From NCBI GenBank assembly GCA_004802705.1, contig SGPL01000167.1, forward strand, positions 1 to 58,898: a stretch of DNA of 58,898 nt, given 5' to 3'. Each line of letters starts with the position of its first letter. Position 1 is the stretch's first letter. The stretch is from Bondarzewia mesenterica (Eukaryota > Basidiomycota > Agaricomycetes > Russulales > Bondarzewiaceae). A model generated the notes under the pieces. It did not search any database, was not told the origin of the DNA, and was given only the letters and a program-made list of their open reading frames with translations. Shown here in pieces: positions 23,095 to 35,362 of the stretch. Position numbers and translations under genes: made by a program.

Positions 23095-26000
23095 ATGCCG
23101 AGTGAAAGATGTTTTGCGGCTCATGCCCCGGAAGAAGGACCTCCTCTCATCCAGCATGGAAATATAGTATTCCAAGGTGTGTTCACACCTCCGAGTCTCG
23201 TTTCTCGGGATGTGCTCATCTCCTTTCTGTAAAGCTCATTATGTGGGATGGATTGCCTCCGGATTCTTCACCATTGTTTCCTGCATAACGTCTTTTTGGC
23301 TCATTAACAAGCATCTCCAATGGTACACCAATGTGCGTATCAAACCTGTGTGAGCTGGTTTACAAACATGATGAATATCAAACAACAGAAATATGAGCAG
23401 CGTTGTAAGTGTTTCTTTCATTGCCGAACAGCTTAGTGTATAGCCTGCCCCACTCCCTCCGAGCGTTATCCGAGCAAAAGGTCCTGATGCATTCTCCAAC
23501 AGACATTGTCCGCCTCCTCTTTATGGTTCCTCTCTACGCGACGATCAGTCTCGCATCCTACTTATTTTGGGTAAATTATTCCTCAGTTAAATCCCCTTCT
23601 CCCTGACGTGATGCCAACATGGACCCATTCTGATCAGGACAACTCCACCCCGCTCTTACTCGTTCGCGATTGCTACGAGTCCATTGTCCTGACTGCTTTC
23701 TTCTATCTTCTTCTCACCTACCTCTCGCCCGACCCCGAGGAACAAAAGGATATATTCCGCAAGGAAGGCCTTTCGCGCGAACACGACTCCAGGTTAATTG
23801 CACGTGGGGAGAAGCCTGGTAGATGGGCATTTCCACTTTGGTTCATCTCTTGGAAACCGCAGGCAAGTCTAATAGTAAGATGTCTCTTACGGAGGTCAAA
23901 CCTCCAGGATTTTGTCAGGATGGAATGCATTTCTTGCAGTTGATGAAGTGGGCAGTTCTGCAATACTGTGTAATCAGACCCACGTATGTGCTCAACTTCA
24001 TGCCACGCTTCGTTGCTTATCTGCAATCATAGAACCACTTTCGCTGCGATCATACTGAACTATGTCGGGCTTTATTGTGAACAATCATGGTCGCCTGCGT
24101 GGGGCCACATCTATGTGAGCGAGAATGCTACAGCGGTTTTGGAAAGATATAACCAGGAGTTCCAGATCTCTGCCATCGTATCAATTAGCGTGACAGTCGC
24201 CATGTACTGCCTCCTCCAGCTCTACTTCTGCGTATCAAAGCAGCTCGCTCCGCAGAACCCCGTGCTGAAATTATTCTCCGTCAAGGCTGTCGGTATGTCC
24301 CACTCTTTTTGTCTATCAATCCATGCTAAAAAGTGGAATGTCAGTTTTCCTTACCTTTTGGCAAGCATCCGCGTTGTCCCTTCTGTCCATGGCTGGCCTC
24401 ATCAAAGATGTAAGCATCCTCTTTCACGTCGTCGTTCGTATCTCATTTCAACCCTAGACTCCCTATATGACTGCAGAGGACATTAACGTTGGCTGGGGAG
24501 CCCTCCTTGAGACTTTCGAGATGATGTTCGTGCTTGTTTTTGCTCTCATTCACCTTCCTAACGATATTGTGCCTCTAGGATTTTCGCATTTATTCATATC
24601 CGGGCGTTCAGCTACAAACCCTACCGTCCTCGTACTCCGGATGCGCAACGCACGCCTCGTCTCCGCGCCCTTGGACATGCCATGGACTTTAGAGAGACCT
24701 TCCGCGAACTGAAGGCTGGCTGCATATATGTGTGGCATCGGACACGCGGGATTGAGACAGATACGCGGGCCAGGCGAGAGCGGGCTTTGGAGGGTGCATT
24801 TGGGAAGTCTAGGACACAGTTGTGGCGGAAGCAGGAGAAGGGGGAGGCAGGAGGGCAGGTGGAAGTCGACGTGGAAGTCGATCGGGTCATGATGATTGAG
24901 GGAGAAAGACAGTGGTTAGGCATTGGCAATGATTATGGGCACGGTTTGATAAAGAGAGACAGAAGCGATGGCCTTGAGGAACAGATCGAAAAGGAGCTGT
25001 CGAGGAGGGGATATGCAGGTCTGGGTAAGCACCCACCGATATTCATCCTTTTCAGTGCGCTAACTTTCGGCTAAAGAATACCCTCAAGAGGTGGAGGCAG
25101 AAGCAAGCGAAGGTCATGTCCGTGGTCGCCGTTCATGGTGGCGCAGTATCTACGATCGTGTCTCTCAATCCAATCCAGATCAAGACGAAGGCAGATTCAC
25201 GCCCCTCCCGAAACGCGAAAAACGTCCTTCGTGGCACAGCACGCGCGAAGATGACTATCGCGCCCTTATGTATGAAGACCCGCCGCCCCCGTCCATCATC
25301 CAAACGTATCGCAGCAATCGTCGACTGAGCAAAGACGCTATCGTATCCATCTTCTCCACTCATCCTCCTCCGACTAATGTCACGGGTGCTCCGACATCTT
25401 CAAGTCCAATGATGGACTGCTCCACTTGCGATCCAATCTTCCCCAGAAACAGGCTATAGTTCGGTCAGACAGCCTGTTAGGACGCATCTTCCCGCTCTCG
25501 GCGCCAGCGTCCGACGCTGGACGTTCTGATCGTACAGACACGATTCCTTCATCTCAGTCTCATCACACCCACGTCCACTTGGGCGCGCTGCCCATCGCGA
25601 TATCCAAAGATGTCAATACTGGCCGTGTACCCAAGCTGACAGTACCTAAACCTGCCCCACATTTATCCCCTCCTCCGGCTTCTCACAGTCCCGATAATCT
25701 ACTGTGGCTTCCCTCCCCGCAGCCGGAACAAAAGTCGATTAATCAGCATCGATCAATCCATCGTCGTGAATCTGCTTTTCATAAGTCGAAGCCGTCTTCG
25801 TCACCTTCTCCCCGACGTTCACAATCTCCCCATTCAAAGCTATCTCCCATACCCTCATCCCAATGGCACGCTCCCAGCGATACTTCTTTTAACCAGAAGC
25901 TCAGCAATCTGGTGTCGTTAGGGAATTACGATGAATTTGGACGTTCGACAACGCCAACTCTTGCGCCTCTTACCTTCATCTCCCCCACACATCGCCCAAG

Positions 26001-26385
26001 CCGTTCGCCTGGTAGCACAAGCCCCTCATCCCCTGGAGGCGAGATGTACACTAGACCGGGGAGGGCCCTCTCTCATTCTATTGCTCCTTCGAGCCGGGCC
26101 TCTTCCACATCACCCACATCGCCCTTGCGCCGATCCTCAGCCGCGCGACATAGCTATACTCACCGGCCTTCCCACCACCGCAACGCCGGAGCTAGTCGAC
26201 GGATGTTTGCACCTCTAGAGAGCATTCCACAGGACATTGTGCCTCCACAGATGCAGAATGATATGCAAATGCCGTCTGCGGCCCCGGCGCATGTATTGAG
26301 GTGGTCTTTGGACGTCGGTAGGCCTGCGCCTACAAGCCCTATGCGTAGGCCGTACATAGGCCCATCGCCATCAGGCGGTACATAA
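23095..26385 (+). CDS. OST-alpha/TMEM184 (DUF300) membrane protein with long tail
   Basis: Twelve exons: 23095-23176, 23235-23332, 23389-23404, 23503-23570, 23638-23862, 23919-23983, 24033-24292, 24345-24409, 24458-24525, 24579-25024, 25077-25378 and 25447-26385 (877 residues). The first half is a polytopic core: SFWLINKHLQWYTN, IVRLLFMVPLYATISLASYL, RDCYESIVLTAFFYLL, FLQLMKWAVLQYCVIRP, FEMMIFAFIHIRAFSYKPYR, which is the solute-transporter-alpha/TMEM184 signature. The second half (from MDFRETFRELKAGC) is cytosolic and becomes a Ser/Pro-rich disordered tail. The tail lies in another frame, but a 68-nt intron (25379-25446) joins it in phase. Exon 3 is only 16 nt. The intron after KPQ is GC-AG (AG|GCAAGT) or uses a GT 12 nt later. 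Likely vacuolar or plasma membrane; the substrate is unknown. Confidence 0.88.
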
Positions 26386-27306
26386 TGGAACCCGTCGAAT
26401 CCTCCGGGTCGTCTTGCGCAGCGCTCTTCTTGATCTTTCAAGAGAGTACTTCGGGACGTGTAACATGAAACAAGCAGCCTTTTATTTACGACCCGCATGA
26501 CTATAATGACTGTACGACTGACGACTGGTAGCGCTCGCTTCGACGCATCCATATCTCTTTTTGACCGCTACGTGCGTATCCATATTGCCGAGCGCTCAGC
26601 ATCCGCCTTGGCATGCAGTCCGGACGAAAGAAATTGCCGTCAAAATGGATCGCATTTGAAGCTTGACAGCTTACCGCCGGCTTCAAGGTTCAGAACATAT
26701 CCTTCTCTTTAAAATTTCAAGTCCCTAGTCTCACATAAGACTTTCGAAATGCAGCAGAGGAAGTTCCGATGAGTTACATTTAATTACGCAGACTTTCGAC
26801 TGCTTTTTAGCCGCAGTCAGGGTCTGCATCGCTCAAAATCGCGTGTAATGCTCAAGGTGCTGTTCAGTGTTGACGAAAGAGGCTGTGGTTTGTGCCTGTT
26901 TGTGCCCTAGGCCGCGCCGCGGCATTTGAATTCTGTACGATGTTGCCGACTGGTCACTGGCGCAAGTCGCGATGACCGACTGCGTCTGACTGCCAACTTT
27001 CCTTGTCGAGATGCGTGATGCACCCGGATTTTGACTTGATTGACAACACATAGCCAATTCCTACTTTTGTTGTGTGCTCAATTCACTGTGCGATTAGTAG
27101 ACGGGACGCTCGGGACGCTCGGTGCAGTCGGGTGTCGCAGCGCTCACCGCCTGATGATCAAGCTAAGATTGATCTAGATCTAATCGTCCATGCAAAATGT
27201 AGGTCTGAGATTGAGCCGCATCACAGCAGGCTTGCATCGCACGCGCACAGCCAGCGAGGCGAAGTCCCTGGACAGCCTTCGTTGGCCTCCATCATCACAT
27301 CATCCC
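26386..27306. other. intergenic
   Basis: 3' flank of the OST-alpha-like gene and upstream region of the four-helix membrane protein. No coding pattern was found on either strand. Short direct repeats (GGGACGCTCGGGACGCTCGG) lie near 27104-27123. Confidence 0.4.
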
Positions 27307-27312
27307 TATAAA
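27307..27312 (+). promoter_or_regulatory. TATA box candidate
   Basis: TATAAA lies 119 bases before the ATG at 27431, followed by a C/T-rich tract (CCCTTTCCTTCCTTCC) that would surround the transcription start. This is the clearest TATA-type promoter in the window; it is unconfirmed. Confidence 0.45.
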
Positions 27313-27430
27313 TCCCTCACAAGGTCGACTGCCTCTACTGTATTCCGCACACATCCCCTTTCCTTCCTTCCTTTCTTCATACCCCATCTCCTGACTAACG
27401 ACCTTTTGTTACGCGCACGACAACTTTATC

Positions 27431-28325
27431 ATGGCTGCCCACCACTTCTGCTGCTGCTTTCCTCTCCGCTTGGGCGCCTTCCTCATTTCCCTCTTCCAGT
27501 TCCTGATTGCAGGACTAGCAGCCGCTGCACTTTGGTATGGGTTGGGTCACTGGCGTACGTCGTTTCTCCTCTCGTTTGCCTGACCACATCCCTCATCATA
27601 CAGCTACAGCGAGTGATGTTGGCTCTAAACTCAAGGGTGCCACAATAGGCGCCGGCGTTTACTATACCATCTTCGCCCTCGCCGCCTTCATAGGGTATTC
27701 TATCTGTTGAACTCAATCCTTCCCTCATATTGATGTGATATGCCAGGTTCATCGGCACGATTCGCCGATCAGCCAAAATGCTATCAACCTACAGCTACTG
27801 GCTCGGCTGGGCGCTCGGGATCCAAATCGGCTTGGACGCGTTCCTCCTCTACGCCTACTTCTCGACACCGAAGGACGAGCTCATCAAGGACTGCATCAAT
27901 AATTCGACGGACCAGAACATCATCAACTCATGCAACAGAACGTTCAACGCCGGGAAGGGCGCAATAATTGCTGGTGTCGCCTTGGGGTTACTCGTTCAAA
28001 TATGTGCGCATCTCTTCCCTCCGTTCTGCATACCATCTGCTTCAACTCCTCTTCCAAACCTCAGTACTGACCTTTCTTTCCCATAGGGGTCGTTTACATC
28101 GTTTCATCCTATGGCAAGAAGCTCGAAAATGAGCATGCTTGGACTGCGACTGTTCCTCTGGACACTGGGTACAAATATGCCGCCGCCGGACGCTCAAGCA
28201 CTGAGGCGCTCACCGCGCCGAATTACCAATACCCCTACGCCGATGGCAGCCACTCATTTGGCAATAATTCTAGTGCACCCTATGACCCACCTGCGCCTCA
28301 TGCCCGATACACGTCGAATGTATAG
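27431..28325 (+). CDS. four-helix (MARVEL/tetraspan-like) membrane protein
   Basis: Exons 27431-27554, 27604-27694, 27747-28003 and 28087-28325 give 236 residues. There are four hydrophobic helices: LGAFLISLFQFLIAGLAAA, IGAGVYYTIFALAAFIG, YWLGWALGIQIGLDAFLLY and GAIIAGVALGLLVQIWVVYI. The loop between helices 3 and 4 has two Cys (KDCINN, NSCNRT) and Asn-X-Ser/Thr sites, suggesting that this loop faces outside or the ER lumen and may form a disulfide. The cytosolic tail has Tyr/Pro-rich words (APNYQYPYADG, PPAPHARY). This layout is common for MARVEL-like proteins of fungi. No specific function can be assigned. Confidence 0.7.
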
Positions 28326-28829
28326 GCTGTTCTGCGGTTGGCTGACTCCTTGTTGGATCGGTGCGGTGCGGTGGACATCATGTAAGGTGTAAGATGGCGT
28401 GGGAGATGTGGAGACATGATGTCAATACTCATTGCGACAGTGCGGTGCAATATTCATTTTAACGGACTGCTTTGCGACATTTCGGCCTGTAGCTACTCGG
28501 CAGGCAAAAATGGGATGTTCAGGATTTGTTGATACTTCTGCAGATTGTTAGTAACTTATTTCTTCGGATGACCTCTCAAGGTCTTCAGCGAGTCGCGCAT
28601 CTCTGGAATGGTGCGTGCCCTCGCAATACTGTCGCTTACTCAGCCCTTCATGAAGAAGAGTACGAAAAAGAATACAATCAAAATCATACCGCGAGGCATA
28701 TACTGTAATATTTTGGTCGTGTGCTCCCTCAAACCGAGCGACGCTGCGTATTCAAGCTGAGAGCACTAAATAGGTTGTTCCTTCTTACCGCCATCTAGGC
28801 GCGCAGAAGTGCTTCCACCGAATACAATG

Positions 28830-29560
28830 TGGATGGATGTCTGCCTCCGTCGCGTATGTTCTGGATGCATATCGGCGACGATCCCGCTTACCATTTCCGT
28901 GTGGTATGATCTCCCCATCGTGGATCACTTCACAGACCCTGTATTACTATTGAAAGATATTGCCACCCTCAGAAAGTAAGTATCTTTTTCAACCGTACCA
29001 AGTGACGTTGTAATGACCACCTCTCTCAACCACTGCAAGGATCGAGGAGTCTCGGACACGCAGGACAGCCCGAATGGATGCGAGCCCGATTGGCATCGGC
29101 GCCGCCGCCTGTTCGTGCGCAGAGGGGAGGAAAAATCATCAAAGCCTTCCTTACGGCTTTAGGCCTTGCCCAAGGTCGTAGGCGACCATGGCACATCACC
29201 CGTTAGAAGAGAGCTGGAGTCAACAATCACGAGAAACTAACCGCCGCTATGCAAACAGTACCACCTGACTTTACCAGTGTCAGTATTGGTACACAGGTAT
29301 CTGGCAGCCCCAAAACATCATCGCCCAAACAATAGGCGTCGCAGGAAGGCCAATTTACGTAGACTTTCTCCCTCATTGGATCCTCGATAGCATACCACCT
29401 GATAGATACGCGACCGATCTGTGCACCGTCACTTTATTTTCTCATTCTTGGAAGCTCTGTGATGCAAAGCTATCGCATTTGAAAAAGCCTTGAAGACTAT
29501 GTATCAATATCTTTGCAATATCTGGTCAAAAGCCCTTCCTTTGCGAGTCAGTACCAAGGT
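28830..29560 (+). pseudogene. decayed gene of an unassigned basidiomycete family
   Basis: Several stretches look strongly coding but cannot be joined into one open frame. One reads PEWMRARLASAPPPVRA..FLTALGLAQGRRRPWHITR, hits TAG at about 29201-29203, and continues in the same frame as KRAGVNNHEKLTAAMQ. The match then shifts frame to YWYTGIWQPQNIIAQTIGV and GRPIYVDFLPHWILDSIPPD, and shifts again near KKP to LEDYVSISLQYLVKSPSF. One stop and two shifts without splice signals suggest a pseudogene. An upstream segment (about 28830-28976) may be its 5' exon. I do not recognise the family. Confidence 0.5.
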
Positions 29561-29752
29561 AAACCGTTCAATTCAAGACGATCTGTATACGTACCAATGA
29601 TACAGTATTAATCGTGATGTATGCTTTCGCCTACGATCGTAAACATATCCTGAAAGATTTTACATTTCAACTCGGTCTTTTGCTTTGATGAGGATGCGTT
29701 CATGAAATCAAAAAACGTCTGACTGACCACATGCCTGCATATATGTCGGCCG

Positions 29753-30680
29753 TCATCTCTGATGCAGCTTGGTTGCAATAGATGCTTGAGACACGTCAAC
29801 CTCAGGAAACAGTACAACTGGAATCTGCGTGACGGCGAAGCTGGCGATACCGAGGACTGCATTCGTTGTTAGGTTGAGCTGGCAATTAGGGCGGGAAAGA
29901 ACGAAGGTACTCACGAAAGCCAGTTACTTTCTCCATGGGTGAATGGAAGTAGAGGCTCGTAACCCAGCTAGCAAAAAGCCACAGTGCAATTAACGAGAAA
30001 TTGGATATGACAGCATATAGATGGGTGTGTGACCACGAAGTGCGCGCTCTGAAAGAGGAGCGGAGCTGATCTGCGAGGAAGAGGATGGAGAGTGTGAGGA
30101 GGAAGACGTGTCCCGAGACATCGTGTCCTCTTCTCAGGCGCGGTACTCCAAACCACCCAGCTAGGAGTGCAGCCGTCTCTGGATGTGAATTGAGGAAAGA
30201 TTGGGGGAAGATATGGGGATGTGTCGACGGGGAAACACGTGTACGGTTGAAGCAATACTCCGACGGTAGGGTCACGTACGCGCCATCCGTTCCGGGCAGG
30301 TGCAAGACGCATTCACCGCCTGAAGCTGTAATTAAACGCTCGAGGAGTGCAGGTCCGAAGAACCAAGTGGTGAACACGAGCCAAGAGGCGGTCGCGAGCG
30401 TGAATTGAACTGCACGGCGAAAGCGATGGGTTCGTGGGGGAGATGAGCAGATATGAAAAAGGAAGAACACGGATGTCCATGCCCAGGCACGTTTGAGAAA
30501 GATGATATTGAAAAGGTTGGTTTTGGAGGCAAAATAATGGGTGGAGTGGAGTGGATGAGGAAGTGCAGTAAGAAGTGGGTTAGATGTGTCGAGATAGCTG
30601 TTGTTCTTGACTGATGATATTGTTCCAAAAAATACAGTCATGAAAGTGAGGATGAACGCGACGACACGAATGTCGAGCAT
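29753..30680 (-). CDS. FIT family (SCS3/YFT2-like) ER lipid protein
   Basis: Exons (minus) 30680-29915 and 29856-29753 give 289 residues. FIT proteins are polytopic ER proteins needed for lipid-droplet budding; family work assigns them a phosphatase-like activity dependent on two His. Seen here: the first helix VVAFILTFMTVFFGTISSV, FFGPALLERLITASGGEC, the conserved GHDVSGHVFLLTLSILFLADQL with HD-SGH, and the closing MEKVTGFLGIASFAVTQIPV, formed by splicing across a 58-nt intron. Length and helix number fit the family. SCS3 and YFT2 cannot be told apart here, so no symbol is given. Confidence 0.85.
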
Positions 30681-31248
30681 CGTGGTCGACGTTGAACGGA
30701 GGGTATGTTGCTAGTCAGACAGCAGTCAGACAGTCGAGTGTCGACGTTTTCGTCATGTCACGTGAATCATTCAACCCCAGCTTCCGGCGAGATTTCCTAG
30801 AGTGAGTACCACGTAGGAGTCCCAGTACTTTGGGATTCGGATGCAGAAAGAAGAATTTAGGCATGACTTATATCTAGTACTGATAAAATGTTACGGAGAA
30901 AGCGGTGGGAAAAATCAGAGAATAATGTGAGTTGGATGGAGCTTTCGCGACTCCAAGCGAGGCACGGGGTATCAAAGAGAAACAAAAATGGTTGACCATC
31001 AAGGCGGTACTAGTGCAAGTGGTGTAGTGGGCTGTAGGGATACACGTCTCTGTACCCAAGCCTTGAAGTGGTTGATACCTTGATGCACACGATGTATAGC
31101 ATTGGACGTCTTGAGAGTAGATAACTATGCACACTGAATCAAACACAGGTCCAGCGGGGCTAAATTACACGTACAACGTTTCTTCAAAGTATAAATGTGG
31201 CCGTCGGATGGTGCGGCGCGTACGAGAGGCGCATTTTCCACACCTTAC
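30681..31248. other. intergenic
   Basis: Upstream of the FIT gene (minus) and 3' of the next minus-strand ORF. It contains CACGTG at about 30759 within TGTCACGTGAATCA. No coding pattern was found. Confidence 0.4.
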
Positions 31249-32451
31249 TCAGAGGCAAGGTATATGCGTTCCAGTTCCTCCATGTGAGCACCGCCACGAT
31301 TTCTGGGTGCATATTCAGTCCTTTCGAGTATCATTAGTCTCGCACATTCAGCTTATGTTTAACATTGCTCACTTTTTGAAAGCAGCAATCTCCTCGAATA
31401 AAAGCCGAGAATCCGCAAGTTGTTGGGCCTTCATACCATACATCAACAATAGGCATGGTCTGGAAAGCCGGGTCATCGCCACCATGCTCGACTTGTGAGA
31501 AAAGTGCGTTGGTGAAATTCACAGATGAAGCACCGCTGCGGTGAGGCTCCACATCGGATGCTTCCAGCTCTGTCATGCTGTCAGATGCTTGTCTCCTCCT
31601 GATCCTAGGCTAACACAATCGCCATCAGTAGGGTTATGCATTGGACCAGACTCTGAATCACTTGTCAGAGCACTCAAGCGTAGGTGTGTATCGTGACCTT
31701 GAGGCACGGCAGGGGGTTTAGATGAGGGACAAACTGGAGGTCCAGATAGCTTCTCCACCTCTTGCATGACATATCGTCGGCTTTCGTCCTGGGCTAGGTG
31801 CCTGCCATGCCGCACTACAGCGTCTCGAACAGCGACCATAGGAGCCAAGGTGTGATTTACCCGATTCGTTCGCAGAGTGACAACCGTATTGGAATGGTGA
31901 TAGGGATTGGGCCAGGGCCAGGGTTTTGAGAGAATGAACGGTTTAGGCCCGAGAGGACGGTCAGATGTGGGTGCAACCGGGATGCTCATCGAGGATTCTA
32001 TGTGATGGTCCTTTGAATTCGCAGATAATCTTGGCTGCGCAAGCGAATCTCGCAGCGGTAATATGGTCAATGAGATAAAGGAATATCGAATATCTGGTAC
32101 AGATGGGCACAGGTGAAGAACACTCAGTAATCTAGGGTAGTGAGATGTATATACACTCACCTCGCTCACGTATCCAACATACTTCTGAGTACGCACAGCT
32201 CGTGCGGCAGCTGTAGCATCTTGGTCGTCCAATGCGTCGACCGAAGCAACAAGGTCTGTGCAGAGTGCAACACATGTCTCAGTGCGCGGTACGAATGATC
32301 GGGGCACGTCGCTCCCAGATCCGACCGGGATTCTCACAACGAATCCCAATCGTCACTCGTTCGCTCCGCGAAGAGCTATGTCGAACGTGTGGCGCGCGGC
32401 TACTCGGGCGAGCAGGCGGAACATGAACGGGGTGCGCTGAAGAATAGGCAT
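31249..32451 (-). CDS. hypothetical multi-exon protein, unresolved frame
   Basis: I do not recognise this gene. The best-supported parts are TCVALCTDLVASVDALDDQD, ATAAARAVRTQKYVGYVSE, then after a GTGAGT donor PRLSANSKDHHIESSMSIPV, PWPNPYHHSNTVVTLRTN and YVMQEVEKLSGPPV, then across a GTCCAATG..GACAG intron ELEASDVEPHRSGASSVNF. A helix-like stretch KAQQLADSRLLFEEIAAFKK follows in another frame and ends at a GTGAGC donor, with a possible last exon to 31249. The 5' end is unclear: an ATG at about 32451 opens MPILQRTPFMFRLLARVA but meets TGA before joining. This could be a real gene with one wrong junction or indel, or a decaying one. Confidence 0.4.
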
Positions 32452-33426
32452 GTCGATAGATTCGCGATGTTATTGATAGTTTGAGATAGGTATATAAAAA
32501 TGAAATCAATGCTGAGCGTGAAGGAATGAGGTGTCGCGGGGCGGGGAATTATTGGTGGAGCAAACTCTGGGGTGACCGGTGAAGTCAGACTGAAAGCCAG
32601 TGTGATGATCCGAGCCGATGTTGACGCCCCCAAGAAATACAAATGAGCGGGCATCTTGAAGCGGCGCCGCGCATTCGCGTGTATCGCCGCCCTCCGCTTT
32701 GCGGGAAGGGGTGGGTCGACGTTAACCCTTGTTAATCCTGTTGGACGATAGGCATAAGCATTTGGCGAACAGTCCAGACTACGCGGAATGATGAACGGAA
32801 TGGATGCGCGCCGCTGATTGAGGTGAATTTATCGTAAAAAATGAATGAAGAGGATATGACTGTCGGAGGGCAAGGGGAGGAAGGATCGATATCTTGCCGT
32901 GGACTCATAGAGGAACAGATATCTAGCTAACTTTTTTTCTTCCTTTCTGATCTCACTGAGTAGTACTTGTTTCAGGCAAACAATCTTCCCAAGAATCGCT
33001 CTTTCACGTGCATCACGAAGCACTGAAGAAATTAGCATTGAACAAAGAACTGCGAAGTGAATTGTAAGTACCTTTGTCAAAGTCTTGTGAGCCAATCACA
33101 CGATGAGCGCGAGCCTTCGCTGCCAGTCAGTGCTTCGATCGTTTTGTTGGACAATTGGAATCTCTATATGCATGCTATTACATTGAATCAGAAAAGGCTC
33201 TACGTAAGACAGGGTTTGTCCAGGTTGCGCCACTTTGCTTATGATGCGGGTAGGGGATTGTGATAGTGATGATTAGTGTACATACTTGAATATGTGTGAC
33301 AGCACCAGAGTAGGAATTTTGCTGAATTGGTTGAATGTCGCCAATGGGTCGTGAGCAAACTTTCACTTGGAGACCGGCGACAATCGCGAGAATCACAGAC
33401 ATTTTGCACGACAAGACTATCGACCA
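32452..33426. other. intergenic
   Basis: No gene can be supported. The minus-strand frame 33095-32829 begins with a hydrophobic segment but has no continuation. The region holds A/T-rich words and lies at the 3' end of the EXS gene. Confidence 0.4.
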
Positions 33427-35127
33427 TCACGGCATCATCATCCTGCCTTCGTCCTCCGCGTCTAAGATCTTCTCAAAGCTCTCATCGTCTACATCCTCTA
33501 CGTCCTCATCACTTGCATCCGGATTGTCCATGCTCCTCGTCCTCCCTGGTACTGGCCTCTGGCCATCCCCGCTCCCAGCCCACCTTGCTCTGCCACCTTG
33601 CGAGCGCCTCACGATCTCCCACTCTACACGTACGAAGACCCAAGCCCACCTCCTGACAATTTCCGCAATCTCAATCCAAAAAATGAACGCAGAACCCTCT
33701 CCTTGCATGTGTGCATGCAAATGGCTCGAGAGCTTGATGCCCCATGTGAGGCGCAGGACGAGGTCGAGGAAAATGACAAATGGGTAGATAGGAAGGGGAA
33801 AAAGGAGGGTGGGTCGCAGGCCAAAGGGAAATGTGTGTTTTGGACGAGAGGGACGTGGAATGAAAGGAGTGGTGGATGAAGGGCTGGATGAAGGATTGAC
33901 GAAGTTGCTGGTGAGCGATTCGGAGCGCTCATGAAGTGCTGGGAGGAAGAGTTCGCGGGGTAAAGATTGAGGGCGTGCTGGTTTGGATAGAAATGCCGGT
34001 CGCAGAAGATCAAAACCCCAATCGTTGGTGACGTCCCACCAAAAAGAGTACACAGAGTTGACGAGTGCGACTAACAACCTGTTCGCGTCGACGAGGGGTT
34101 AGTAAAATCACGTAACTGCTCAGCAGGAATGTGCTCTCAAACGACTCCTTACCATAGGCGGAATAGTGGATGCTCGCCGTGCCAGGCCTCCTTGATGACC
34201 TGGTCGCCCTTTTCAGCGATAAGCTCCGATACGACTATGCGCTGGGCTGCGGAGAGAAATATGACCGGGAACGACGACGCGTACTTGAGCGCATTGAAAA
34301 GAGGACGACGGCTTTCGTTGGAAGGATGTGCATATTCGATTACGCATTGCCGGAGACGGACTAGGTAAGGGAGGCTGCGAAACCACGACTTGTAAATTCG
34401 AACAATTTGGGCCAGAAAAACAAGCTCACCTCATCAAGATAGGTAAGACCCATCTAGATAGACCATCTTGAGAGGGGAGTGCAAGGAGACTGCCACTAGG
34501 AAGAAGCATGCAGAGGGAGAGCCAAAGGTCACCATATATCTTTGCGAAAGAGGTGAAGACATCGGCGAAGATTACGTCGGAGAAATATACTGGGTGACTA
34601 GCTGGAGAAACAAGACATCTTCGAATGGTGCTGCATTGAAACTGGTTCAAAACAGGTTGATACAGGCTATGGTGAATGGGTACTCACGAGAAAAATGCAT
34701 CACGCTCCCTTTTTCCGACAACATTATATGGGCTGATGAGAACTATGAGCACGCAGAGCGTGCAGAGGGCGGGAATGAATTTAAATGGATCCACATAAGC
34801 TATGTTACCTTGAGTAGCGAGGTAATAGAGAGTCCACGTCAAGAAGCAGAACGAAGCGTACAGCGCTGACAGCCGGTACAAAGGAGCATAGTACGTCGAC
34901 GGATCTTGCACGAACTTGAACCCCGCATGCTGACGATCCATTGGAAGTGGCTTCAAATCATCGTGCGCTGAGCGTAGCTCGAGCGCACCGGCGGCATCGA
35001 TACCGAGGAGACTGAGCCCATGGAGGTTGGTGGCCCAACCAAAAAGACCAAGGCCAACTAAGAAGAGAACGCGGAAAGGAAGGGGGAAAAGCGCAACAAA
35101 GGAGAGATCGTCTGCTTCATTGCTCAT
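33427..35127 (-). CDS. EXS domain protein, ERD1-like
   Basis: A Golgi/ER polytopic protein of the EXS family (ERD1; also the C-terminal part of SYG1/XPR1). The start MSNEADDLSFVALFPLPFRV at 35127 precedes several helices (VLFLVGLGLFGWATNLHG, LSALYASFCFLTWTLYYLA). Further exons read HPVYFSDVIFADVFTSFAKI, LPYLVRLRQCVIEY, FNALKYASSFPVIFLSAAQR and LVNSVYSFWWDVTNDWG, the family's best-conserved block, then RPTLLFPLPIYPFVIFLDLV, FIFWIEIAEIVRRWAWVF and an acidic tail, DASDEDVEDVDDESFE. ERD1 is needed for retention of lumenal ER proteins and glycosyltransferase recycling in yeast; phosphate recycling has also been proposed. The tail resembles that of SYG1/ERD1 proteins. Introns were placed by phase. 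Confidence 0.87.
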
Positions 35128-35362
35128 CGTCGTGAATGAAAACTGTCGTTGGTGCGCAGTTAGCGTAGCACTGACATCGGTTGTGCTCCAGACTTTTGAC
35201 AGGCTGTGGGGGGGTGGTGACTTCCAAGTTTGAAAGGCGTAGCGCATTTGTCAGCCACCTCTGAGTTTACTTTACGCCACAAGCCTCCAGACTCCTCTTA
35301 ACTACATTCAATTCCATAGGCCCAGCCTTTAGAGTTTCTTCTGCCTGCAATTTACCGATACC

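Noticed and set aside
32232..32440. Plus-strand frames antisense to the 31.2-32.4 kb gene
   Set aside because: They overlap the better-supported minus-strand coding sequence and show no independent pattern.
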